From: Gilvimarinus xylanilyticus | Lineage (GTDB): Bacteria > Pseudomonadota > Gammaproteobacteria > Pseudomonadales > Cellvibrionaceae | Length of the DNA: 64,000 nt | Assembly (NCBI RefSeq): GCF_024195295.1 | Contig: NZ_JAMFTH010000001.1 | Location: forward strand, 1,426,001 to 1,490,000 | Direction: 5' to 3' | Shown here: positions 54,447 through 62,765 of the stretch, piece by piece | How the letters are laid out: each line of letters starts with the position of its first letter | Numbering within the stretch: position 1 is the first letter of the stretch | Program-made: the position numbers and the translations under genes | The notes under the pieces: model-generated | Database searches by the model: none | Told to the model about the DNA's origin: nothing | What the model saw: the letters and a program-made list of their open reading frames with translations, nothing else

Positions 54447-55625
54447 ATGTCGACACTGATGAACACCTACGGCGCCAGAACCCTCACCCTGGTAAAGGGC
54501 GCGGGCAGCCGAGTGTGGGACGACGCCGGCAAAAGCTATATCGACGGCATTAGCGGAATCGCCGTGTGCGGCCTGGGCCATTCACACGCGGCGGTCACCC
54601 GTGCTATTAGCGAACAGGCCGACAAGCTGCTGCATGTGTCCAATCTGTATAACATTCCGCCGCAGCAAAGCCTCGCTGACAAGCTCTGCCGTGCGGCGCA
54701 AATGGACAAGGTGTTTTTCTCCAACTCCGGCGCCGAGGCCAACGAAGCGGCCATTAAACTGGCACGTAAATACGGCAACGACAAAGGCGTCGAAAACCCC
54801 ACTATTGTGGTGATGAACAGCGCCTTCCACGGCCGCACCATGGCCACCCTGACCGCCACCGGCAACGCCAAGGCGCAGCAGGGGTTTGAGCCATTGTTGC
54901 CAGGTTTTGTCCGCGCCCCGTTCAACGATATTGCGGCCATTGAGGTACTCGCAGCCGAGCATAAAAACATTGTCGCGGTTTTGGTTGAACCGGTTCAAGG
55001 TGAAGGCGGTGTGCGCGTGCCCCATGCCGATTACTTACCCAAGCTGCGCGAGCTGTGTGATCGCCATGAGTGGCTGATGATGCTGGACGAAATTCAAACC
55101 GGCAATGGCCGCACAGGCAAATATTTCGCCTACCAACACAGTCAGGCGCTACCCGATGTGGTCACCACCGCCAAAGGCCTGGGCAATGGCCTGCCGATTG
55201 GCGCGTGTCTGGCGCGCGGCAAAGCGGCCGAGGTATTTGGCCCGGGCAATCACGGCTCCACCTTTGGCGGTAACCCGCTGGCCTGTCACGGCGCCGAAGC
55301 GGTAGTGGATACCCTGACCGGAGGCGACCTTATAGAACGTGTCGCCCAACGTGGCGAGCAAATGCTGCAGAGTTTTAAAGACAAGCTGGCGGGCAATGAC
55401 AAGGTAGTGGATATTCGCGGCCAGGGCCTAATGCTGGGCATCGAGCTTGAGTCGCCCTGCCTGGAATTAGTCGCCAAGGCCCGCGAGCTGGGTCTGCTTA
55501 TTAATGTGACAGCCGGCAATACGGTTCGCCTGCTGCCCACCTTCATTATGACCGATGAAGAGACCGACGAGCTGGTCAACGGCGTTGTCCAGCTTATCGA
55601 ACAATTTGAACCAAACGACGAATAA
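54447..55625 (+). CDS. argD: Acetylornithine aminotransferase (ArgD)
   Basis: 392 residues, class III PLP aminotransferase for arginine (and possibly DAP) synthesis. PLP Lys in TTAKGLGNGLPIGA, phosphate loop NSGAEANEAAIKLAR and the DEIQTGNGRTG motif. ATG 54447 has a GGAGAAAG site. The upstream extension to 54282 runs through the promoter and is rejected. Followed by argF after 12 bp. Confidence 0.95.
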   Translation: MSTLMNTYGARTLTLVKGAGSRVWDDAGKSYIDGISGIAVCGLGHSHAAVTRAISEQADKLLHVSNLYNIPPQQSLADKLCRAAQMDKVFFSNSGAEANEAAIKLARKYGNDKGVENPTIVVMNSAFHGRTMATLTATGNAKAQQGFEPLLPGFVRAPFNDIAAIEVLAAEHKNIVAVLVEPVQGEGGVRVPHADYLPKLRELCDRHEWLMMLDEIQTGNGRTGKYFAYQHSQALPDVVTTAKGLGNGLPIGACLARGKAAEVFGPGNHGSTFGGNPLACHGAEAVVDTLTGGDLIERVAQRGEQMLQSFKDKLAGNDKVVDIRGQGLMLGIELESPCLELVAKARELGLLINVTAGNTVRLLPTFIMTDEETDELVNGVVQLIEQFEPNDE

Positions 55626-55637
55626 ATCAGTAAAGGC

Positions 55638-56579
55638 ATGACTATGGTTGCAGTTTCAGCACCACAGAACACAGGACACGTGCGGCACTTTTTAACCCTC
55701 AATGATCTGAGTAAAGATGAGCTAAACTCGATCATCGACCGCGCCATCGAAATGAAAAAAGAGCTGCACGAGGGCCGCTCCCAGCCTTTACTGGAACGCA
55801 AAGTCATGGGGATGATTTTTGAAAAATCCTCCACTCGCACGCGTGTATCCTTTGAAACCGGCATGGCGCAGCTGGGCGGCCACGCCCTGTTTTTGTCGCC
55901 CCGCGATACCCAGCTGGGACGCGGCGAGCCCATCGAAGACTCCGCCCGGGTGCTGTCGCGCATGGTGGATATTGTGATGATTCGCACCTTTGGCCACGAC
56001 AAAATTGAACGCTTTGCCGAGTACTCACAGGTGCCGGTGATTAACGCCTTAACCGACGACTACCACCCCTGCCAGCTGCTGGCCGACATCCAAACCTTTG
56101 TCGAGCTGCGCGGCTCAATGGAAGGTAAAATTGTCGCCTGGGTGGGCGATGGCAATAACATGTGCAACTCCTATATTAACGCCGCCGCCCTGTGCGGATT
56201 CGAGCTGCGCATCGCCTGCCCCAAAGGTTTTGAGCCCGCCGAGCACTTGCTACAAGCCAATCGCGACTGCGTTACCCTTTGCGCGACACCCCAAGAGGCG
56301 GTCGCCGGTGCCCACCTGGTGGTTACCGACACCTGGGCCTCCATGGGACAGGAAGAAGAGAAAAACGAGCGCGAACGCGCCTTTGCCGATTATCAAGTAA
56401 ACGCCGAGCTGATGAGCCACGCGGCCGCCGACGCCCTATTTATGCATTGCCTGCCCGCCTACCGCGGCAAAGAGGTCAGCGCCGAACTGCTGGACGCCCC
56501 GGATTCTGCGGTCTGGCAAGAGGCAGAAAACCGCTTACACGCGCAAAAAGCTCTGGTGGAATTCCTATTAACCCAATAG
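55638..56579 (+). CDS. argF: Ornithine carbamoyltransferase (ArgF)
   Basis: 313 residues, anabolic OTCase. Carbamoyl-phosphate loop [23 protein letters not shown], and the ornithine loop [16 protein letters not shown] hydrophilic N-terminal stretch of about 15 residues precedes the conserved [12 protein letters not shown] 55644 two codons later is also possible. Second gene of the argD-argF operon. Confidence 0.96.
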   Translation: MTMVAVSAPQNTGHVRHFLTLNDLSKDELNSIIDRAIEMKKELHEGRSQPLLERKVMGMIFEKSSTRTRVSFETGMAQLGGHALFLSPRDTQLGRGEPIEDSARVLSRMVDIVMIRTFGHDKIERFAEYSQVPVINALTDDYHPCQLLADIQTFVELRGSMEGKIVAWVGDGNNMCNSYINAAALCGFELRIACPKGFEPAEHLLQANRDCVTLCATPQEAVAGAHLVVTDTWASMGQEEEKNERERAFADYQVNAELMSHAAADALFMHCLPAYRGKEVSAELLDAPDSAVWQEAENRLHAQKALVEFLLTQ

Positions 56580-56586
56580 GTCCTGC

Positions 56587-56618
56587 TGCGCCTTTTACCC
56601 CCAAGGGGAAGAGGCGCA
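56587..56618 (+). terminator. Hairpin between argF and ygfZ
   Basis: TGCGCCT pairs with AGGCGCA, with inner CCCC/GGGG pairs and an AA loop, starting 8 bp after the argF stop. There is no T tract after it, so it is a possible weak terminator or stabiliser. Confidence 0.5.
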
Positions 56619-56669
56619 TAATCCCCCAAGGCTGTTCCCCTTTCATGTTCACAGCGGCTAGGAGTGAGT

Positions 56670-57686
56670 ATGAGTCACTGGCAAGAATTTTTAGGTGCCC
56701 AAGGCGCCGAGTATCAAACTGACGGCACAGTTACCTTTCCCCAGGCAACATCCCCCAACAACACTGACACCTGGATGACCCCGCTGGAGCACGAGCGCTT
56801 GATTTCGTTGCACGGCGCCAAGGCGCAAAGCTTTTTGCAGGGACAAGTCACCTGCGATGTGCGCGAGCTAAGCGAGCAGCGCTGGCGCTATGGCGCCCAG
56901 TGCAATTTAAAAGGTCGGGTGATGGCGAGCTTCACCCTCGCTGCCGCCGGCGGCGACGAACTTTTACTCAAGCTAAGTGCTGACCTGGCGCAAAGCACCC
57001 GCGACAACTTACACAAGTACGCGGTCTTCTCCCGGGTCGAATTAGCGGTAGACGATCAGCGAGTCGTTTTGGGGCTATCGGGCCCAGATGCCGACCGGCT
57101 TATCAGCCAACACCTGGGTTTTGCTGCGCCCGCTGCAGGCGAATTCACAGGCTCGGATAAGGCCGTGGTACTTGCTTTAGAGAACCAGCGCTTCGAGCTA
57201 TGGATAAACAGTCAGGCAGCACCCGAACTTTGGCAAGTGCTGAGTGCCGACTGCTTACCCGCCGATACGGCCTTGTGGCAACAACAAGATATTCGCGCTG
57301 GGGTTGCCAAGATCAATACCGCAACCGCCGAGCGCTATACGCCTCAGGATTTAAACTATCCGCTTATCGACGCGGTAAACTTTAAAAAAGGCTGTTACAC
57401 CGGGCAAGAAGTTGTGGCGCGGCTACACTACAAAGCAACCCTTAAAAAACGCCTGTACCTGATCGAAGGGGCGGGTGAAGTACCGGCAGCCACAGCGGCA
57501 GTGTCCAATAGCGACGGCAAAAACCGGGGCGAGATTGTTCAGGCCTTAAGCCAAGCCAATGGCTTTATCGCGCTGGCGGTACTGCCCATTGACGACGCGC
57601 AAAGCCTTTATCTGCAAGAACGAGATGAGCCGATCACCCGATTGGACTTGCCATACGCCACGGCTGAAGCCGACAATAGCCCCTGA
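56670..57686 (+). CDS. ygfZ: tRNA-modifying/Fe-S cluster protein YgfZ
   Basis: 338 residues, folate-binding aminomethyltransferase-like fold. The family motif KGCYTGQEVVARLHYK is present; the Cys in it is functionally important in E. coli YgfZ, which helps maintain Fe-S enzymes such as MiaB. ATG 56670 has a CTAGGAG site five bases before; a GTG two codons earlier is possible. Confidence 0.92.
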   Translation: MSHWQEFLGAQGAEYQTDGTVTFPQATSPNNTDTWMTPLEHERLISLHGAKAQSFLQGQVTCDVRELSEQRWRYGAQCNLKGRVMASFTLAAAGGDELLLKLSADLAQSTRDNLHKYAVFSRVELAVDDQRVVLGLSGPDADRLISQHLGFAAPAAGEFTGSDKAVVLALENQRFELWINSQAAPELWQVLSADCLPADTALWQQQDIRAGVAKINTATAERYTPQDLNYPLIDAVNFKKGCYTGQEVVARLHYKATLKKRLYLIEGAGEVPAATAAVSNSDGKNRGEIVQALSQANGFIALAVLPIDDAQSLYLQERDEPITRLDLPYATAEADNSP

Positions 57687-57709
57687 AAACAAATAATACG
57701 GACCGCCCA

Positions 57710-58546
57710 ATGAGTCAAATTATCGAAACCGTTCGCCAGGATATTATCGACGCCATCAAATCCGACCGCCTGCTCTTACCCACCCTACCCGAAGCGGCCC
57801 TGCGGGTGCGCGAGGTCGCCGATGACCCGGAAGCGGATATGGATCAGCTCACCGATGTCATTGGCACCGATGCGGCGCTCTCGGCGCGTATTATTCGGGT
57901 GGCTAACAGCCCGCTGATGCGCGCCAACAAAGCCATTGAGGACCTCAAGGCGGCCGTCATGCGCCTGGGTATTCAATACACCTGTAACATTGCCACCGGC
58001 CTTGCCATGCAACAGATGTTTCAGGCCACTTCAGATTTGGTGGACTCGCGTCTGCGCGAGACCTGGAACCGTTCCAGTGAAATTGCCGGCATTTGCCACG
58101 TTCTGTGCCGCCACTACACCAAGCTGCGCCCCGACCAAGCTACCCTGGCGGGACTAATTCACCGTATTGGCGTGCTGCCGATTCTGACCTACGCTGAAGA
58201 GCACCCCTCTTTGCTAAAAGACAGCCTGACCCTGGACCGCGTCATCTTTCAGCTACAAGGTGCGATTGGCGATTTAATTTTAAAAACCTGGGACTTTCCC
58301 GCCGAGATTGCCAAAGTGCCCTCCCAGCACATGAAATTCACCCGCGAAGCCGACAAGGCCGATTACGCCGACATCGTCACCGTGGCCATGCTGCAAAGCT
58401 ACCTGGGCACCGATACCGCTCTGGGACGGGTGGACTATCACAAAGTCACCGCCTTTAACCGCTTAGGCATGGACCCGGATATGCAAATGGCCGAAGGCGA
58501 AGATCTGTCAGCGGAAATGGAAGCGGCAATGGCGATGCTGCAATAA
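57710..58546 (+). CDS. HDOD domain signalling protein
   Basis: 278 residues made of a single HDOD domain (LLPTLPEAALRVREVADDPEADMDQLTDVIGTDAALSARIIRVANSP at the start; SEIAGICHVLCRHYTKLRPDQATLAGLIHRIGVLPIL in the core). The HD dyad of phosphohydrolases is absent at LIHRIG, as usual for HDOD proteins, which are signalling or regulatory proteins often linked to motility and c-di-GMP. No partner is adjacent. Follows ygfZ by 23 bp. Confidence 0.9.
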   Translation: MSQIIETVRQDIIDAIKSDRLLLPTLPEAALRVREVADDPEADMDQLTDVIGTDAALSARIIRVANSPLMRANKAIEDLKAAVMRLGIQYTCNIATGLAMQQMFQATSDLVDSRLRETWNRSSEIAGICHVLCRHYTKLRPDQATLAGLIHRIGVLPILTYAEEHPSLLKDSLTLDRVIFQLQGAIGDLILKTWDFPAEIAKVPSQHMKFTREADKADYADIVTVAMLQSYLGTDTALGRVDYHKVTAFNRLGMDPDMQMAEGEDLSAEMEAAMAMLQ

Positions 58547-58554
58547 TCAGGGCC

Positions 58555-58611
58555 TGACGCTTGAAGTCGGATGTCTGATGCGTCCGACTTCAGACTTCTG
58601 ACATCGGACGG
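58555..58611. repeat. GAC-x-TC-rich inverted repeat at a convergent gene junction (short copy)
   Basis: GAAGTCGGA (58563-58571) and TCCGACTTC (58583-58591) form a perfect 9-bp stem, and the rest of the segment repeats GACTTCAGAC and GACATCGGAC. The same motif style is found at 62649-62759, also between convergent genes (HDOD/ung here, bfr/lipoprotein there). Without a T tract, its role as terminator is unproven. Confidence 0.55.
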
Positions 58612-58614
58612 CTT

Positions 58615-59298
58615 TTACAAGCTCCAATCTATCGGCTCACACCCCCTCCCCTGCAAATACTCATTCACCTGACTAAAGTGGCCATTGCCAATAAAACCCC
58701 GGTGGGCCGATAGCGGTGAAGGATGGGGAGATTTCAGCACCAAGTGTTTTTGCGCGTCGATCAGGCGACCTTTTTTCTGGGCGTAGCTGCCCCACAACAA
58801 AAACACTAAGCCTTCGCGGTCGCGGTTCAAGGCATCAATAGCGGCGTCGGTAAACGCCTCCCAACCCTGGTTTTGGTGGGAACCTGCCTTGCCCTGCTCC
58901 ACGCTTAGGGTCGCGTTGAGCAGTAACACGCCCTGGTCGGCCCAGGCCTGCAAACAGCCGTGGGCGGGCCTGGGGATACCCAGGTCGCGCTCAATCTCCT
59001 TAAACATATTCTGCAGCGAGGGCGGCGGGCGCACCCCGACGGGCACCGAAAAACTTAGGCCGTGGGCCTGCCCGGGGCCGTGGTAGGGGTCCTGCCCCAG
59101 AATGACCACTTTTACCTTATCGAAAGGGGTGGAATTAAATGCGTTAAACATTAAAGGCGAAGGCGGATAAATAACTTTACCCGCCTGTTTTTCACGTTTT
59201 AAAAACGCCTTGAGTGCCTGCATATGAGGCTTGGCAAACTCGGCCTCAAGCTCAGCCAGCCAGCCGGGCTCGAGTTGTATGGATGGTGTCTCGCTCAC
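58615..59298 (-). CDS. ung: Uracil-DNA glycosylase (Ung)
   Basis: 227 residues, family 1 UDG for base excision repair. Catalytic [18 protein letters not shown] (Asp and Tyr of the active site) and the [13 protein letters not shown] loop. GTG 59298 (VSETPSIQ) has an AAAGGAG site; the in-frame start at 59334 overlaps the decarboxylase stop region. Lies 39 bp downstream of the decarboxylase on the same strand. Confidence 0.95.
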   Translation of the reverse strand: MSETPSIQLEPGWLAELEAEFAKPHMQALKAFLKREKQAGKVIYPPSPLMFNAFNSTPFDKVKVVILGQDPYHGPGQAHGLSFSVPVGVRPPPSLQNMFKEIERDLGIPRPAHGCLQAWADQGVLLLNATLSVEQGKAGSHQNQGWEAFTDAAIDALNRDREGLVFLLWGSYAQKKGRLIDAQKHLVLKSPHPSPLSAHRGFIGNGHFSQVNEYLQGRGCEPIDWSL

Positions 59299-59337
59299 AG
59301 GGGGTACTCCTTTGCAAGCGAGACAATCTAGCATTGT

Positions 59338-60522
59338 TTACTCGCCAATGCAGTACTCGGCGAGGGGCGGAAAGCCATTAAACTCCACCGCGCTGTAACT
59401 GGTGGTGTAGGCACCGGTCGACAGCCAGTACAAGCGGTCCCCCGCACTGAGATCCAGCGGCAGCGGGTACTTAAAGTTTTCGTACATGATATCGGCACTG
59501 TCGCAGGTGGGGCCCGCCAACACCGCTCCCTCCAGCTCACCGCTTTTTTCGGTATACACCGGATACTTAATAGACTCGTCCAGAGTTTCAATCAAGCCGC
59601 CAAACTTGCCCACATCGGTAAACACCCAGCGGTGCAAGGCAGTGCGAGACTTACGCGAGATCAGAACCACTTCGCTCACCAACACACCGGCATTGGCAAT
59701 TAACGAGCGTCCCGGCTCGAGAATAATGCGCGGAAACCCCTCAGCAAAATCCTCTTGCAAAAACCGGGTAATTTCTTCGGCGTAAGTGGCCAAATCATTG
59801 GTGCGGCTAATGTAATTGGCGGGAAATCCTCCGCCCATATTAATCATTTTCAGAACAATGCCCTGCTCTTGCTGCAGGCGCTCAAAAATCACTTTAACCT
59901 TTGCCAAAGCGGCATCCCAGCTGCCGATTTCGCGCTGCTGCGAGCCCACGTGAAACGACACCCCATAGGGCTCCAAGCCCAACGCTTGCGCATGCGTCAG
60001 CAGCTCTACCGCCATTTCGGTTTCACAACCAAATTTACGCGACAGCGGCCAGTCAGCGGTTTGCGAACCATCGGTTAACACCCGCACATACACCTGCGCG
60101 CCCGGGGCTTCGCGCGCGATATTAACTAAATCGTCCTCCGAGTCGGTGGCAAACAGGCGCACACCGCGCTCGTGAAAGTAGCGAATATCGGCGGCTTTTT
60201 TGATGGTGTTGCCATAACTGATGCGCTCGGCATCAACGCCCAACCCCATCACCTTGTCCAACTCATAGCGCGAGGCAATATCGAAATTCGCTCCTCGGTC
60301 ACGCAGCAAACTAATAATAGCCGGCGCCGGGTTGGCTTTCACCGCGTAATAAATATCGGCGTAATCAAAACTGGCAACCAGATCGTCGTAAGCCCGGCCA
60401 ATGGTCGGCAAGTCAATCACCACAAACGGGGTTTCGCGCGTGTCGGCAAAGGCCTTAATACGCGCAAAAGTCTCAGCCTGGTAATAGTCGGTAACGTCCG
60501 TCACCCCATTAAATTGATTCAT
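59338..60522 (-). CDS. PLP-dependent ornithine/lysine decarboxylase (alanine racemase fold)
   Basis: 394 residues, fold-III decarboxylase. PLP Lys in IYYAVKANPAP, His in SFHVGSQ, GGGFP phosphate site, EPGRSLI and the catalytic Cys in GPTCDSADIMYE. This is the eukaryote-like ODC type, used in polyamine synthesis (putrescine or cadaverine). Residues alone do not settle ornithine against lysine preference. ATG 60522 has an ideal AGGAGG site; the extension to 60609 lacks support. Confidence 0.9.
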   Translation of the reverse strand: MNQFNGVTDVTDYYQAETFARIKAFADTRETPFVVIDLPTIGRAYDDLVASFDYADIYYAVKANPAPAIISLLRDRGANFDIASRYELDKVMGLGVDAERISYGNTIKKAADIRYFHERGVRLFATDSEDDLVNIAREAPGAQVYVRVLTDGSQTADWPLSRKFGCETEMAVELLTHAQALGLEPYGVSFHVGSQQREIGSWDAALAKVKVIFERLQQEQGIVLKMINMGGGFPANYISRTNDLATYAEEITRFLQEDFAEGFPRIILEPGRSLIANAGVLVSEVVLISRKSRTALHRWVFTDVGKFGGLIETLDESIKYPVYTEKSGELEGAVLAGPTCDSADIMYENFKYPLPLDLSAGDRLYWLSTGAYTTSYSAVEFNGFPPLAEYCIGE

Positions 60523-60746
60523 TACTTGCCTCCTGGGCTTTTTTGTTGCGGCAAAAAAGAAGGGGCGACCCGCCGCAACGAATCGCCCCAAAACCGTCGG
60601 GCCAGCCAATCGACACAGCCCTTAAAACGCGCGCATTAAAAGGCCAAACCCCGCCCTTGGCAATCAATTTATTAGGCTATTTTGCTCTATGAAAGGACTT
60701 AAAGGAGGCAAGATAATATTTTCAGTTATATGGGCTTTAGACAGAC

Positions 60747-60774
60747 ACAAAAAACCCGGCTTGCGCCGGGTTTT
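60747..60774 (-). terminator. Rho-independent terminator of the peroxiredoxin gene
   Basis: On the minus strand ACCCGGC pairs with GCCGGGT around a short loop, followed by a run of T. It lies 28 bp after the peroxiredoxin stop codon. The A run on the other side could let it act in both directions. Confidence 0.85.
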
Positions 60775-60801
60775 GCGGTGCTGACCGTTGAGAGTCTGGG
60801 C

Positions 60802-61404
60802 TTACAGCTTGCCAGAGTTCTCAGACAGGTAAGAGGCAACGCCAGTGGCCGATGCGTCCATACCTTTGTCACCTTCTTGCCAGCCGGCGGGGCAAACTTC
60901 GCCGTGCTCTTGGTGGAAGGCCAGAGCGTCAACCATACGCAGCATTTCGTCTACGTTACGGCCCAGTGGCAAGTCGTTAACCACCTGGTGACGCACAACA
61001 CCGTCTTCGTCGATCAGGAATGAGCCGCGGAAAGCGACGCCGCCTTCAGACTCAACGTCAAACGCCTGACAAATTTCGTGCTTGGTGTCGGCAACCATGG
61101 TGTATTTAACTTCACCGATACCGCCTTCATTTACGGGGGTGTTACGCCATGCACTGTGGGTGAACTGAGAGTCGATCGATACGGCAATCACCTCAACACC
61201 GCGCTTTTGGAAAGCTTCAAAACGGTTGTCGAAAGCGATCAGCTCAGACGGGCACACAAAAGTGAAGTCCAGCGGGTAGAAGAAAATAACCGCTTTTTTG
61301 CCTTTGATGGCATCGGCCAGCTTGTACTCGTCAACGATCTCGCCGTTACCCAATACAGCCGCTGCAGTAAAATCCGGTACTTGTTTTCCTACTAATACGC
61401 CCAT
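60802..61404 (-). CDS. Typical 2-Cys peroxiredoxin (AhpC/Prx1 type)
   Basis: 200 residues. Peroxidatic Cys in FYPLDFTFVCPSE (about residue 51) and resolving Cys in GEVCPAGW near the C-terminus, with a SDFTFV-type helix and a C-terminal tail SGKL. Reduces hydrogen peroxide and organic hydroperoxides using thioredoxin or AhpF; no ahpF is adjacent. The protein is closer to the Prx1 type than to classical E. coli AhpC. An AGGAG site precedes the ATG. Confidence 0.93.
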   Translation of the reverse strand: MGVLVGKQVPDFTAAAVLGNGEIVDEYKLADAIKGKKAVIFFYPLDFTFVCPSELIAFDNRFEAFQKRGVEVIAVSIDSQFTHSAWRNTPVNEGGIGEVKYTMVADTKHEICQAFDVESEGGVAFRGSFLIDEDGVVRHQVVNDLPLGRNVDEMLRMVDALAFHQEHGEVCPAGWQEGDKGMDASATGVASYLSENSGKL

Positions 61405-61548
61405 GTCTTAATCTCCTAAGTTTAACGGACTAAAATTTTACTCCCCGAAAAGGTGGGGCTGGATTAGGCAATTACAACCCCACCGCCCGAGAGTATGGCA
61501 AATTTGTTCAGGTGCGCCTAAACCGCCGCGAGGCCGCAGCGCACGGCA

Positions 61549-61573
61549 CTATTAGGCATTCAACGCCTAATAG
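61549..61573. promoter_or_regulatory. Inverted repeat in the peroxiredoxin/bfd intergenic region
   Basis: CTATTAGGC (61549-61557) and GCCTAATAG (61565-61573) form a perfect 9-bp stem with a 7-base loop. It lies in the 403-bp gap (61405-61807) between the peroxiredoxin start and bfd; nothing else but promoters was recognised there. The CTATTA/TAATAG ends recall the dispersed repeat family, so it may be a remnant of it or an operator. Confidence 0.4.
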
Positions 61574-61741
61574 AGTGTCACTATCTTACACCCTCTATTT
61601 AGAAGGTCACATTGATTTTCTATATCAGCTCCATTGCATTTTTTTGACGCTGCCTACCTCTGCGGCAATTTGTTCACCTTACGAGCAACCTGGCTTATAA
61701 CCAGACAGCGAAACCCAAACAACAATTATTCTCACAAATTA

Positions 61742-61770
61742 TTGACATAAATTCTCATTAGCAATATTAT
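61742..61770 (+). promoter_or_regulatory. Consensus-like promoter of bfd with overlapping Fur-like site
   Basis: Perfect TTGACA (61742-61747), 17-bp spacer, TATTAT (61765-61770). The spacer read on the minus strand, GCTAATGAGAATTTAT, resembles the Fur consensus (AATGAGAAT core), and a second TGAGAATAATT-like sequence lies just upstream. Repression by iron-loaded Fur is inferred. The bfd ATG is 37 bp after the -10 box. Confidence 0.7.
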
Positions 61771-61807
61771 CGCGATGTAACAATATTCACCCGAGGCTCT
61801 TCCATTC

Positions 61808-62017
61808 ATGTACGTATGTCTTTGCAAGGGAATTACCGATACGCAGATTCAAAGTGCCGTGCACGATGGTGCGCACAGCTTGGGTAAGCTTCGCAAAAGC
61901 CTGGGTGTTGCCACTCAATGCGGTAAGTGTTCTTCTCTGACGCGCGAAATTCTGGACGAAACCCTGCAAGAAGTCCCTGAAATTGGCGGTATGCCGCAGT
62001 TTTACGCGGTCGCCTGA
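61808..62017 (+). CDS. bfd: Bacterioferritin-associated ferredoxin (Bfd)
   Basis: 69 residues. [2Fe-2S] ligands CLC at residues 4-6 and CGKC near residues 38-41, the CxC-X31-CxxC pattern of the Bfd-like family. Donates electrons to Bfr to release stored iron. The bfr gene follows on the same strand after a 153-bp gap that holds its own regulatory site. Confidence 0.94.
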   Translation: MYVCLCKGITDTQIQSAVHDGAHSLGKLRKSLGVATQCGKCSSLTREILDETLQEVPEIGGMPQFYAVA

Positions 62018-62096
62018 CAACCTTATTCGGGCGCAAACCGCAATAAGAACACTTCTCTTAATCATTCAAAAATCCTTTTAGTATCAACCACTTAGC

Positions 62097-62110
62097 TTGA
62101 CACAGATCAA
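62097..62110 (+). promoter_or_regulatory. FNR/Anr-type site upstream of bfr
   Basis: TTGACACAGATCAA matches the FNR/Anr consensus TTGAT-N4-ATCAA in nine of ten positions. It lies about 61 bp upstream of the bfr start, suggesting oxygen-dependent control. Regulator presence elsewhere in the genome is assumed. Confidence 0.55.
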
Positions 62111-62170
62111 GTTCGGGCCCACACTTACGGGTGTTATTTACATATGCCCGGCAATGGCGAGGAGTTGATC

Positions 62171-62647
62171 ATGAAAGGTGATCCCAAAGTTATCTCATAT
62201 CTGAACACCGTACTGGGCAACGAGTTAGTTGCCATTAATCAGTACTTTCTACACGCTCGCATGTACAAAGACTGGGGCCTGAAAGAACTGGCCGACCACG
62301 AGTACCACGAATCCATCGACGAGATGAAGCATGCCGACATGCTGGTCGAGCGTATTTTGTTTTTGGAAGGTCTGCCCAACCTGCAGGATTTGGGTAAACT
62401 ATTAATTGGCGAAAACACCCAGGAGATGCTGGAATCCGACCTTAAGGTCGAACTTAAAGCCATCCCCGACCTGCGCGAAGGCATGGCTTACTGTGAGCAG
62501 GTTCAGGACTACGTCAGCCGCGACCTGCTAAAAGAGATTCTGGAGTCAGAAGAAGAACACGTTGACTGGCTGGAAACCCAATTATCACTGATCGAGAAAG
62601 TGGGTATTCAGAATTATCTGCAGTCGAAAATGGGTGGAGATGAATAA
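62171..62647 (+). CDS. bfr: Bacterioferritin (Bfr)
   Basis: 158 residues, 24-mer haem-containing iron store. [37 protein letters not shown] is classical; Met 52 ([10 protein letters not shown]) is the haem ligand and the ferroxidase residues Glu18, Glu51, His54, Glu94, Glu127 and His130 are in place. ATG 62171 has a GAGGAG-type site; the in-frame start at 62144 is nine codons earlier. Downstream is a large inverted repeat. Confidence 0.96.
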   Translation: MKGDPKVISYLNTVLGNELVAINQYFLHARMYKDWGLKELADHEYHESIDEMKHADMLVERILFLEGLPNLQDLGKLLIGENTQEMLESDLKVELKAIPDLREGMAYCEQVQDYVSRDLLKEILESEEEHVDWLETQLSLIEKVGIQNYLQSKMGGDE

Positions 62648-62648
62648 C

Positions 62649-62759
62649 GTCTGACGCCAGATGTCGGAAGTCAGATGCAAGAGCGTTCAAAGACAGGATA
62701 CCAAATCCAGCTTTTTGCGCTCTTGTCCGGCATCTGACATCAGACCTCCGACGTCAGAC
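62649..62759. repeat. 111-bp imperfect inverted repeat at a convergent junction (long copy)
   Basis: Nested stems: GTCTGACG (62649-62656) with CGTCAGAC (62752-62759), GTCAGATGC (62670-62678) with GCATCTGAC (62730-62738), and AAGAGCG (62679-62685) with CGCTCTT (62718-62724). The arms are rich in GACATCAGAC/CTCCGACGTC-like units as at 58555-58611. It fills the gap between bfr and the convergent lipoprotein gene. Confidence 0.65.
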
Positions 62760-62765
62760 ATTGGA

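Noticed and set aside
60689-60784. 31-codon frame starting with ATG and AAAGGAGG-like sequence after the decarboxylase promoter
   Set aside because: It reads straight through the peroxiredoxin terminator; no conservation evidence.
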